Shown: positions 49,368 to 57,471 of the stretch, piece by piece | Numbering within the stretch: the first letter of the stretch is position 1 | Layout: every line of letters begins with the position of its first letter | Assembly: GCA_016795385.1 (NCBI GenBank) | Contig: JAEUHI010000085.1 | Coordinates: 62,001 to 126,000 of the forward strand | Length of the DNA stretch: 64,000 nucleotides | Direction: 5' to 3' | DNA from: Verrucomicrobiales bacterium | GTDB lineage: Bacteria; Verrucomicrobiota; Verrucomicrobiia; Verrucomicrobiales; DEV007 | The notes under the pieces: model-generated | The model's database searches: none | What the model was told of the DNA's origin: nothing | What the model saw: the letters and a program-made list of their open reading frames with translations, nothing else | Program-made: the position numbers and the translations under genes

Positions 49368-50753
49368 ATGGACGAAACTTCTACAAGCTCCCCGATCGAC
49401 CCCGCGACGGCGTTCCTTCGCGCCCGGGCTTTCCACCTGTCGGGGAAGACCCGCGACCTCGGATTCCGGCTCGACGCGCTCGTCCGGCTCGAGGCCGCCA
49501 TCGTCAAAAAGACCGACGCCATTCTTGCCGCACTCGACCTCGACCTCGGCAAGCCCGGACTCGAAGCCTGGCTCGCCGAGGTCCACTTCGTGCTCACCGA
49601 GATCCGCCTGTTCCGCAAACGGCTGCGGCGTTGGGCAAAACCTAGACGAGTCGGCAATCCCTTTTTTGTGTTGCCCGCCCGCAGCGAGGTGCGCCGCGAA
49701 TCCTACGGTGTCGTCCTCATCGCCGCGCCGTGGAATTATCCTTTCCAACTCTCGCTCAGCCCCCTCCTCGCCGCCGTCGCCGGCGGAAATGCCGTCGTCT
49801 TGAAACCTTCGGAGCTCGCGCCAGCGACCGCCGGTGTATTGCAGGAGATCCTCGGCGAAGTGTTCGAACCGGGCCATGTCACCGTCCTCACCGGAGGTCC
49901 CGAGATCGGCTCCGCCCTCCTTGAACAACCCTTCGATCTCTTTTTCTACACCGGCGGCGAACGGGTCGGACGGATTTATGCCCGGGCGGCCGCGGATCAC
50001 CTTGCTCCCGTCGTGCTCGAGCTCGGCGGGAAATGCCCGTGCGTGCTCGCCGAGGATGTCGATCTCGACCTCGCCGTGCCCCGCATCATCTCCGCGAAAT
50101 GGTTCAACGCCGGACAGACCTGCATCGCTCCCGATTACATTCTGGTGCCCGAATCCCTGAGAGAGGCGTTCGTCGAGAAGATCCGCGCGCTGCTCGAGCG
50201 GGTCTACGGGACCGGACGCCCCCTCGATCTCGCCCGGATCGTGAACGACGGCCATCTCCAGCGTCTTTTGTCTCTTTGTCAGGGAAAGGTCATCCGGATC
50301 GGCGAAGATGATCTCCCGGCCCGGCTTCTCGCTCCACGCCTCCTTCCGGCCGCGCGATGGGACGATCCGGCGATGCACGAGGAGATCTTCGGCCCCATCC
50401 TCCCGGTCGTGGGCTACGACGATCTTGAGGAACCGCTCGCCCGTCTCGCGGAGAAGCCCGCGCCACTTGCCCTTTATGCCTTTTCCCGGGATCCGGCGAC
50501 CCTCGAGCGCATCGCCGGGGCGATCCCCTCGGGGTCGGTCTGTTTCAACGACGCCGTGAAACAGGCCGTGAATCTGCAGCTGCCCTTCGGAGGAGTCGGC
50601 GCCAGCGGCATGGGCCGATATCGCGGCCGCGCCGGCTTCGAGACGTTCACCTGGGAGCGTTCCGTGACGCGCCGATACTGGGTGAAGGACTTCTTCCTTA
50701 CCCTGCCGCCCTACGGAAAAACACTGGATTGGATGCGGCGCTGGATGAAGTGA
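49368..50753 (+). CDS. Aldehyde dehydrogenase, carotenoid-aldehyde type
   Basis: This 461-residue NAD(P)-dependent aldehyde dehydrogenase has APWNYPFQLSLSPLLAAVAGGNAVVLKPSELAP, the Glu in LELGGKCPCVL and the nucleophile Cys in FNAGQTCIAPDY. In staphyloxanthin biosynthesis an aldehyde dehydrogenase converts the C30 aldehyde to the acid between CrtP and CrtQ; the divergent placement next to crtN supports that role. A purine-rich site (AGGTGAAAG) precedes the ATG. Class 3-type ALDHs without this role are the alternative. Confidence 0.87.
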   Translation: MDETSTSSPIDPATAFLRARAFHLSGKTRDLGFRLDALVRLEAAIVKKTDAILAALDLDLGKPGLEAWLAEVHFVLTEIRLFRKRLRRWAKPRRVGNPFFVLPARSEVRRESYGVVLIAAPWNYPFQLSLSPLLAAVAGGNAVVLKPSELAPATAGVLQEILGEVFEPGHVTVLTGGPEIGSALLEQPFDLFFYTGGERVGRIYARAAADHLAPVVLELGGKCPCVLAEDVDLDLAVPRIISAKWFNAGQTCIAPDYILVPESLREAFVEKIRALLERVYGTGRPLDLARIVNDGHLQRLLSLCQGKVIRIGEDDLPARLLAPRLLPAARWDDPAMHEEIFGPILPVVGYDDLEEPLARLAEKPAPLALYAFSRDPATLERIAGAIPSGSVCFNDAVKQAVNLQLPFGGVGASGMGRYRGRAGFETFTWERSVTRRYWVKDFFLTLPPYGKTLDWMRRWMK

Positions 50754-50864
50754 CCGGACCGCCGCCGCATCAGACCCTGTCTGGTCCCCGATACAAGAGG
50801 GTCAGGTCGGCGGAGCTTGCTTTTTTGGTGGCGGCGACCGTCTCGCGGGGTATCCTCCGGCAAC

Positions 50865-51593
50865 ATGATTCCGCTCCGGCGATTCCTTCCCCTCGTCTGT
50901 CTCGCGACCACCCTTTCGGCCTTCGCCGAGCCCACCGCGGAAATCTTCGAGCGCCCCTCGAACGAAATCCTGCGCCTGCCCTACCTCCTTTCCCTGCCCG
51001 AGGGTTATGGGGCCGACGAGAGCAAGCGCTGGCCGCTCGTGGTCTTCCTCCACGGGGCCGGTGAACGCGGTGATCAACTCGCGAACGTCGCGAAGCATGG
51101 CCCGCCCAAACTGGCCGCGGCCGGACAGAAATTCCCCTTCATCCTCGTCTCTCCGCAATGTCCCGCCGACGAATGGTGGACCGAGCAACCCGTGCTCGAA
51201 TTGATCGATGCCCTGGAGGAAAAATTCCGTGTCGATCCCTCGCGCATCTACCTCACCGGCCTCAGCATGGGCGGCTACGGGACCTGGCATTTCGCGACGC
51301 TGGCTCCGAAACGTTTTGCAGCGGTCGCTCCGGTCTGTGGTGGTGGCATTCCTTACAAGATGCGGCTGATCCCGCACCTCCCGGTATGGGCCTTCCACGG
51401 GGCGAAGGATGGCGTGGTGGTGCTCGATGAATCGGCCCGCCTGGTCGAAGCCTTGAAAAAGGCGGGCAACACGGAGGTGAAGTTCACCGTCTACCCCGAA
51501 GCGGGACACGATTCCTGGACGGAAGCCTACGCGGATCAGAGCCTCTACGAATGGCTTCTTTCGCACTCCCTGCCCCAGCCCGCCAACCCCTGA
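50865..51593 (+). CDS. Secreted alpha/beta-hydrolase (esterase/phospholipase-like)
   Basis: ATG 50865 gives 242 residues with a signal peptide (LRRFLPLVCLATTLSAFAE). It has LVVFLHGAGERG for the oxyanion loop, the nucleophile Ser in GLSMGGYGTW, the acid Asp in HGAKDGVV and the base His in PEAGHDSW. The layout matches prolyl-oligopeptidase/dienelactone-type carboxylesterases that act on small esters or polysaccharide side chains. The substrate is unknown. It is followed 12 bases later by the phosphodiesterase gene, probably one transcript. Confidence 0.85.
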   Translation: MIPLRRFLPLVCLATTLSAFAEPTAEIFERPSNEILRLPYLLSLPEGYGADESKRWPLVVFLHGAGERGDQLANVAKHGPPKLAAAGQKFPFILVSPQCPADEWWTEQPVLELIDALEEKFRVDPSRIYLTGLSMGGYGTWHFATLAPKRFAAVAPVCGGGIPYKMRLIPHLPVWAFHGAKDGVVVLDESARLVEALKKAGNTEVKFTVYPEAGHDSWTEAYADQSLYEWLLSHSLPQPANP

Positions 51594-51605
51594 CCCCGCG
51601 CCCTC

Positions 51606-52424
51606 GTGCTCGAAGTCATCCACGTCAGCGACACCCATTTCGGCCCCGATCGGTCACTCACGATTCGCGGAGCGAATGCCTTTGAACGGGCCGAGGCCCT
51701 CGTCGCCGCGATCCGTGCCTTGCCCTTCGTCCCGGATTTCATCGTCCACACAGGTGACGTCGTGAATGACCCCGATCCCGCGGCCTACGCTCTGGCGGCC
51801 GAGGTCCTCGCCGATCTCCCGGCACCGGTCTACTACGCGACGGGAAATCACGATGACGTGCCGATGATGCGGCGCACGCTGGCCTTCGGTGAGCTGGAGT
51901 CGATCGCGCCGGAGTCGGAGGATTGCCTCTGCTACCGCATCACCGGATCTGCGGGAGATAAGATCGAGGGCTTCATTCTGGACGGGAAGGTCCCGCCGTC
52001 GGAGGGGCCTCACGGATACCTCGGCGAAGCGCAGATCAACGCCGTGCTCGATCGCATCACGGGCACGAAGCCGGTCGCGATTTTTCTCCACTATCCCCTC
52101 GTCCCGATCGGGTCGAAATGGATCGACGAGCATCTTCTCGTCACCAACGGGCTGGCATTCCAACGCGCCGTGATGGAAAAGGCGGGCGGATATCTGCGGG
52201 GCATCTTTTCGGGGCATCTTCATCGCGGACTCACGCTCTACCGGGACGGAGTCCTTCACAGCGGCGTCTCGAGCCCGGCTTGCGAATTCTCCGCCGCTCC
52301 CGGCGACACTTCGTGCGAATTCATCCCGGGTGGACCGATCCCCTTCCACCACATCACCTTCACCAAGGATGCGACGATGGTGAAGGCCTATTCGCTGCCT
52401 TTCTCCACAGGCTCTCCAAGATGA
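51606..52424 (+). CDS. Calcineurin-like metallophosphoesterase (CpdA/Icc type)
   Basis: This 272-residue protein opens with GTG 51606. The metal motifs are in order: HVSDTHFGP, HTGDVVND, ATGNHDD, FLHYPL and FSGHLHRG. This pattern fits class III cyclic-nucleotide phosphodiesterases such as CpdA, but the substrate cannot be assigned. The stop overlaps the next start as ATGA (52421-52424), so it is coupled with the GmhB-like gene. Confidence 0.88.
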   Translation: MLEVIHVSDTHFGPDRSLTIRGANAFERAEALVAAIRALPFVPDFIVHTGDVVNDPDPAAYALAAEVLADLPAPVYYATGNHDDVPMMRRTLAFGELESIAPESEDCLCYRITGSAGDKIEGFILDGKVPPSEGPHGYLGEAQINAVLDRITGTKPVAIFLHYPLVPIGSKWIDEHLLVTNGLAFQRAVMEKAGGYLRGIFSGHLHRGLTLYRDGVLHSGVSSPACEFSAAPGDTSCEFIPGGPIPFHHITFTKDATMVKAYSLPFSTGSPR

Positions 52425-52957
52425 TCGGTTCGCGACGCTGTGTCTTCTTCGATCGCGATGGGGTCGTGAATGCATCGCCGGGTGAAGGTTATGTGCTGTC
52501 TCCCGATGCCTTTCATCTCAATCCCGGCATCGCCGAAGCGCTCCGGCTCATCCGGGAGCGCGATTGCCTCGCCATCGTCGTGACGAGCCAGAAGGGAGTG
52601 GGCAAAGGCCTCATGTCGCGCGAGACCCTGACAAACATCCACGACCGCATGCAATCCCTCCTCGCCGCTGAGGGGGCCGCGTTCGACGCGATCTACGCGC
52701 ACACCGCCACCGGAGGCGACGAGGATCATCCCGCCAAGCCCGATCCCGGGATGATCCACGCGGCTGCTGAAAGCTTCGGGATCGACCCACGTCTATCGTG
52801 GATCATCGGTGATGCCGATCGCGATATCGAGATGGGCCGCAGGGCCGGTCTGGTCGGCACGATCCGGATCCGGGGTGAAAAGGAAATCACCGTTCCGGCG
52901 ACCCACACCCTCGAAAGCACCACGGAAATCCCCGATCTTCTCCGATTAATTTTGTAA
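52421..52957 (+). CDS. HAD phosphatase, D,D-heptose 1,7-bisphosphate phosphatase-like
   Basis: ATG 52421 gives 178 residues; the longer frame from 52118 is a shadow of the phosphodiesterase. The HAD motifs are FFDRDGVVN (Asp11, Asp13), VVTSQKGVG, KPDPGM and IIGDADRDIEMG. Size and motif order match GmhB, which dephosphorylates heptose-1,7-bisphosphate in LPS core synthesis, or a histidinol-phosphatase relative. The coupling with a metallophosphoesterase suggests a small phosphate-metabolism unit. Confidence 0.82.
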   Translation: MIGSRRCVFFDRDGVVNASPGEGYVLSPDAFHLNPGIAEALRLIRERDCLAIVVTSQKGVGKGLMSRETLTNIHDRMQSLLAAEGAAFDAIYAHTATGGDEDHPAKPDPGMIHAAAESFGIDPRLSWIIGDADRDIEMGRRAGLVGTIRIRGEKEITVPATHTLESTTEIPDLLRLIL

Positions 52958-53058
52958 TTGTGAAAATTTAAATTCTGACTCGCTTTTCGAATCCCCTCGA
53001 ATAGAATACCTTTTGAACCGGGTCGGCCGGTTCCCATCCTCTTCGCGATTTTCCCCTT

Positions 53059-54363
53059 ATGGCCAGAGCGTCCAATCTCACGATGTGCTCCTTCTGTGGC
53101 AAGAGCCACGCGGAAGTTAAAAAATTGATCGCCGGTCCGGGCGTTTACATCTGCGACGGATGCATCAACGTGTGTCGCGGCATCCTCGAAAAGGAGCTTC
53201 ACGAGCATGAGGAAGAGGAGGAACTCTCCGCCGAGCTCACCGTGCCCAAGCCCAAGGAGCTTTTCGACAGCCTGAATCAGTATGTGATCGGCCAGGAGCA
53301 CGCGAAAAAGGTCCTCACCGTCGCGGTGCACAACCACTACAAGCGGCTCCAGCAATTCGCCGTGCCGGCCAAGGTGAAGGCCCATGGACAATTTCAGAAG
53401 TTCGAGGATGTGGAGATCGAGAAGAGCAACATCCTCCTCATCGGCCCCACCGGGTCCGGCAAGACGCTGCTCGCGAAGACGCTGGCTCGCCTTCTCAACG
53501 TGCCTTTCTGCATCGCCGACGCCACGACCTTGACCGAGGCAGGTTACGTCGGCGAGGACGTCGAGAACATCATCCTCCGCCTCCTCCAAGCCGCCGACTA
53601 TGATGTGAAGCGCGCCGAGATGGGCATCGTCTACATCGACGAGATCGACAAGATCGGCCGCAAGACGGAGAACGTGTCAATCACCCGCGACGTCTCGGGC
53701 GAGGGCGTGCAACAGGCCCTCCTGAAGATGCTCGAAGGCACGATCTGCAACGTGCCCCCGCAGGGCGGCCGCAAACATCCGCAGCAGGAATACATCCAGG
53801 TGAACACGGAGAAGATCCTCTTCATCTGCGGAGGAGCCTTCGTCGGCCTCGAGGAGATCGTGAAACGCCGCCTCGGCAAGAAGGTCCTCGGCTTCGGCGA
53901 CGAGATCACCAAGGTCGCGAGCGAGCCCGAGATCGAGCGCCAGCTCCGCAACATTTCTCCCGAGGATCTCCACGGTTTCGGTCTCATCCCCGAGTTTGTC
54001 GGCCGTCTCCCGGTGGTCTCCACCTTGCGTCCGCTCAAGCGTGAAGAACTCATCGAAGTGCTCACCGAACCGAAGAACGCGATGGTGAAGCAATACAGCA
54101 AGCTCCTCGCGATGGACGGCGTCAGCCTCGAGATCACGACCGACGGCCTGGAAGCCCTCGCCGAAGAGGCGATGGGACGCGGCACCGGCGCACGCGCCCT
54201 GCGTTCGATCTTCGAGAAGCTGATGCTCGACGTCATGTTCGACGCTCCGAACCACGAGGGCTACACCCGTGTCGTCGTCGATCGTGCCGTCGTCGAGGGG
54301 CACCGACTCCCTGTCGCGATCGAGGACAAGAATCCCGTCACCGGCGAGAAGGAAGCGGCCTGA
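53059..54363 (+). CDS. clpX: ATP-dependent Clp protease ATP-binding subunit ClpX
   Basis: This 434-residue AAA+ unfoldase feeds substrates to ClpP. The N-terminal zinc domain has Cys10, Cys13, Cys32 and Cys35; Walker A is GPTGSGKT (129-136), Walker B VYIDEID (191-197), and the sensor and the C-terminal ALRSIFEKLMLDVMFD follow. All regions are normal and full length. clpP is not adjacent here, where it usually precedes clpX; its neighbour is the heptose phosphatase gene. The 101-base leader is AT-rich and lacks a clear ribosome-binding site. Confidence 0.97.
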   Translation: MARASNLTMCSFCGKSHAEVKKLIAGPGVYICDGCINVCRGILEKELHEHEEEEELSAELTVPKPKELFDSLNQYVIGQEHAKKVLTVAVHNHYKRLQQFAVPAKVKAHGQFQKFEDVEIEKSNILLIGPTGSGKTLLAKTLARLLNVPFCIADATTLTEAGYVGEDVENIILRLLQAADYDVKRAEMGIVYIDEIDKIGRKTENVSITRDVSGEGVQQALLKMLEGTICNVPPQGGRKHPQQEYIQVNTEKILFICGGAFVGLEEIVKRRLGKKVLGFGDEITKVASEPEIERQLRNISPEDLHGFGLIPEFVGRLPVVSTLRPLKREELIEVLTEPKNAMVKQYSKLLAMDGVSLEITTDGLEALAEEAMGRGTGARALRSIFEKLMLDVMFDAPNHEGYTRVVVDRAVVEGHRLPVAIEDKNPVTGEKEAA

Positions 54364-54381
54364 CCGAATCACGCTCTTCTT

Positions 54382-55356
54382 TCAAAGAGGCGGAGTGGCG
54401 ATGAGTTCGAACTCCAGCGTCTGATCGGTGCCCGACGGGATCGTATCAGGTGCGGTGATCCACTCGAGCCAGACCGAGAGCGAGTCGTCGTTCGGATCGG
54501 TCGAAGGCGCGAGAAATCCCTGCACGCCGAGTTGGAGGCTGCCCGGATTCTTGATCTCGATGCGGATCGTGGGGCCGTCCGGATTCCAGGCGGAACCGCG
54601 TCCTTTCACCAATTCGATCCACGATCCCACCGCGACCGCGCGGGGGAAAAGATAGGCATCGCGCGGCGTCGTTTTCCGCAAGGGCAGCGTCGTCACCTCC
54701 CCGCCGGGCGCTTCGTAGCGGATCGCGTTCGCATCGAAGCGCTCGTTGTCCGCGAACATGCTCGAGAGCGTCAGAACCCGGAAGCGATCATTGGCGATGA
54801 CCTCCTCGCTCCGGGAAAGCGCGATGGCGGCGAGAGCGGTGAAGCGCGTCTCGAGGGTGAAACGCGTGCGTCCGACCTGCAGGCTCTCGAGCCCGTGCCC
54901 GAGCTGCACGGCGGCGATCCCGGGAAACGACGCCGTGATTTTCGACCGGTAATCCTCCCGGGTGCCCTTCGCATAGATGGAAACGCGGCTGATCGTCGGG
55001 ACGAGGTCGAGCGTCTGATTCGTGCGGTAGGCGGGACTCGTCGCCACCGAGGTGCCGAGGCTGCCCGAGCGTCCGTTGCGTTTCGCGTAGGTGACACGGA
55101 GGTACCCGTTGGCGACGAGATCGGCGAAGATCTGCGGATACAAGCGCCGTTTCCCGATCCGGAAGTAGCCCTCGACGGCCTCGTGCCGTTTTTTGCGGAT
55201 CAGCTTTCGCTCGTGGTAGACCGGCACTTTCTCCTCGACCAACCCGAGATTTTTCGCCCGCAGGGCCTGCACCCGGTTCTCAAAAAACGGCTCGGCCGCT
55301 TGGACCGATGTCGCCGCCAGTGTCGTCAGCAAGAGAAAGAGACAGGCTCGTTTCAT
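54382..55356 (-). CDS. Secreted protein of unknown function
   Basis: This protein has 324 residues with a signal peptide (MKRACLFLLLTTLAATSVQAAE). I do not recognise the family. After a basic region the sequence reads as beta-strands with many Arg and Thr, and ends in a Pro-rich segment with TPPL. No cysteines or catalytic motifs are seen. It converges with clpX, 18 bases away. A cell-surface or periplasmic role is likely. Confidence 0.65.
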   Translation of the reverse strand: MKRACLFLLLTTLAATSVQAAEPFFENRVQALRAKNLGLVEEKVPVYHERKLIRKKRHEAVEGYFRIGKRRLYPQIFADLVANGYLRVTYAKRNGRSGSLGTSVATSPAYRTNQTLDLVPTISRVSIYAKGTREDYRSKITASFPGIAAVQLGHGLESLQVGRTRFTLETRFTALAAIALSRSEEVIANDRFRVLTLSSMFADNERFDANAIRYEAPGGEVTTLPLRKTTPRDAYLFPRAVAVGSWIELVKGRGSAWNPDGPTIRIEIKNPGSLQLGVQGFLAPSTDPNDDSLSVWLEWITAPDTIPSGTDQTLEFELIATPPL

Positions 55357-55469
55357 GTGGGAAGAGAAGTTTCCGGATCATGTCGATTGCGGGGGCGAAG
55401 AGTCAAGACGGAAGAAAACTCACGTTGACACTCCCGGCGCTTGCGGGAAATTACCCTCCCCACGCGCAC

Positions 55470-55545
55470 GCCTCGGTAGCTCAGTCGGTAGAGCAGTTGA
55501 CTCTTAATCAATTGGTCCCAGGTTCGAATCCTGGCCGGGGCACCA
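55470..55545 (+). tRNA. tRNA-Lys (CTT anticodon)
   Basis: The cloverleaf has acceptor GCCTCGG paired with CCGGGGC, anticodon loop CTCTTAA (anticodon CTT) and T loop TTCGAAT. The discriminator A (55542) is followed by an encoded CCA (55543-55545), unlike the tRNA-Met and tRNA-Ala of this window. It is followed by the convergent GH71/99-like gene. Confidence 0.95.
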
Positions 55546-55561
55546 CTCACTCCCCTTCGTC

Positions 55562-56800
55562 TCACGGAGTGCGAACGGGCATTTCTTCCCCGAGGGGGAT
55601 CTCCCGCCTCAGCGCCCGCCCGATTTCGCCGGTGAGCCATAGATAGTGGTCCGACGGCACATCCGTTTCGTTCGCGAATCCCAGCGTTCCTTCCGGGACG
55701 CGGGTGGCGTGTTTGAAGATCGCGGTGGCCTCATCCATTTCATCGAACATCGCCACATAGAGCATCGTTGCACCGAGATGAATGCGCTCGCGGGCCTGGC
55801 CCCATAGGAAACGTCCACCATTCCGAGGGATCTGATTCAAGACCGCCTCTTCTCCCCGCATCTTCATGAGATTGGCCCAACTGAACCCGGGAAAGATCAC
55901 GGGCAGATACTCTTTCCCCCTCTCGCGACACCAGGCGGCATCAGCCTCGTGCACCTCGCGGATCCGCCCGATGCATCCCGCCTCGTCATATCGTCCCACC
56001 GCCCAGGGGCTGATGAGATCGACCCGATCGAGCGCCCCGTGCAGGGCGGGGTCGGCCACCGCATCCTGATCGAGGGTGCGCCACGCCCACGGGACGCCGG
56101 CCATCGTCGTGAGTTGGCCGAACTCGGGATTGTCGCGGAGGAATCGCATCAGCTCGGCACACTCTTCGATCGTGTAATCACGCCCGTCGTTGAAGCCAAT
56201 CCCCCAGACCGCCACCACCGGACGACCCGCGTGGTGCTGGTAGGCGGGACTTTCCAGAATGCGCAGTTGTTGGCGCAATCGTTTCCAATCCTGCATCACG
56301 ACGGATTCGATCTCGCCCGACCGGAGACCAGAGAGATCATACATGACGCAAAAGGACCGGCCGGTCGCCTCGGCGGCGGCGCGCACATGGGCGAGGACCT
56401 GATCGTTGTGGGCTCGGGAGCGGGCGTCCCGGATCGTCGTTCCGAAGCGCTGCAGGAAGACGCCGTCGATGCCGTGGTCGCGCATCCATTCGAAATGACG
56501 CAGGGTCGTCCTCGGATCGGCCGAGCTGAAAACCTTCGCGATCGTTCCATCGGCGAACCGCAGCGGTGTCTCGTGCAGTTCCGATTCATCGAATTCGCTG
56601 AGATCCGGCCAGAGATCGAGGTGGCACTGTCCCGGCTTTTCAAAACCATAGTGCCGCCACCCCAGATTGGCGCCGTCGCCCGGCGTATTAAACCACCCCT
56701 GATACCCGCAGAGCACCTTTCCAAAGAGTGAGTCGGAGGCGGAAAGATCTCCACGGACCAGACTGAGGAGGACAAGAACGGCGAACAGGGAGCGATTCAT
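55562..56800 (-). CDS. GH71/GH99-like secreted glycoside hydrolase
   Basis: ATG 56800 gives 412 residues (MNRSLFAVLVLLSLVRGDLSA, signal peptide); an upstream Met at 56815 is possible. The start of the mature protein (KVLCGYQGWFNTPGDGANLGWRHYG) and the patterns DGVFLQRFGTTIRD, VVAVWGIGFNDG and LPVIFPGFSWANLM resemble GH71/99-like proteins active on alpha-glycans. Acidic catalytic residues cannot be fixed by eye. It is transcribed convergent to the tRNA-Lys. Confidence 0.75.
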   Translation of the reverse strand: MNRSLFAVLVLLSLVRGDLSASDSLFGKVLCGYQGWFNTPGDGANLGWRHYGFEKPGQCHLDLWPDLSEFDESELHETPLRFADGTIAKVFSSADPRTTLRHFEWMRDHGIDGVFLQRFGTTIRDARSRAHNDQVLAHVRAAAEATGRSFCVMYDLSGLRSGEIESVVMQDWKRLRQQLRILESPAYQHHAGRPVVAVWGIGFNDGRDYTIEECAELMRFLRDNPEFGQLTTMAGVPWAWRTLDQDAVADPALHGALDRVDLISPWAVGRYDEAGCIGRIREVHEADAAWCRERGKEYLPVIFPGFSWANLMKMRGEEAVLNQIPRNGGRFLWGQARERIHLGATMLYVAMFDEMDEATAIFKHATRVPEGTLGFANETDVPSDHYLWLTGEIGRALRREIPLGEEMPVRTP

Positions 56801-56892
56801 CGGGAGGAGGTGCATTCGCGGGCAAAGTCACCCCGACCGGCCCGGATCGAAAGCGCGATTTACACCGGGATCGCTCCGCGATAGGTTCCGCG

Positions 56893-57390
56893 GTGAATCC
56901 GGATTCCACCGCCCCCCAGGGGAAACGCCTCCTCCAATGGCTCCTCGCCGCGACCGTGCTCGCGGTGATGGTGACGGTACTCGTCTCTCCCGTGCTACAC
57001 CCGGTGCGTGGGCGGTGGTCGAGCGCACTTTGGAATCTGCTCCATGTACCAGGCTTTTTCGCCATCACTTGGGGGGCCCACACCTTGCTGCCCTCCGCAC
57101 TGGGCCGGACGAGACGAATCTTTTACGCCACTACCGCCGCGTTCGCCCTCGGGGCCCTGACGGAAATCGTGCAAGGCCACATCGGACGGTCCGCCTCGCT
57201 CGACGATCTGCTCTTCGACGGTGTCGGCATCGTCCTCGCGGTGATCCTGCTCGGGCGACGCGTTCCCTGGGGTGCCAGGCAATTGCGGGCCTATGTGCTG
57301 TTCGTCGCGTTCGCCCTTGTCCTGTGCCTGTCCCCGGCGTGGGGCCGCGATCTCATCGACCTCCTTCGATCCATGAAGGGAAATCACTAA
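56893..57390 (+). CDS. VanZ-like membrane protein
   Basis: This 165-residue protein opens with GTG 56893 and has four hydrophobic helices. The VanZ-like signature HVPGFFAITWGAHTLLP and the later ALGALTEIVQGHIGRSASLDDLLFDGVGI (with the conserved E-x-x-Q and D-x-x-D-N-like part) identify the family, whose function in most bacteria is unknown. It lies just upstream of the large sugar dehydrogenase fusion, 81 bases away, across an AT-rich stretch. Confidence 0.85.
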   Translation: MNPDSTAPQGKRLLQWLLAATVLAVMVTVLVSPVLHPVRGRWSSALWNLLHVPGFFAITWGAHTLLPSALGRTRRIFYATTAAFALGALTEIVQGHIGRSASLDDLLFDGVGIVLAVILLGRRVPWGARQLRAYVLFVAFALVLCLSPAWGRDLIDLLRSMKGNH

Positions 57391-57471
57391 TAAAGCCCTC
57401 TCCCAAAATTCCCATTATTTCCACGATAATCATTTGTAAAAATCACAATTGATAATATTTTCCCGGAAACG

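Noticed and set aside
54365..54381. Short CTCTT/AAGAG hairpin after clpX
   Set aside because: Five-base stem with no T-run; too weak to call a terminator.
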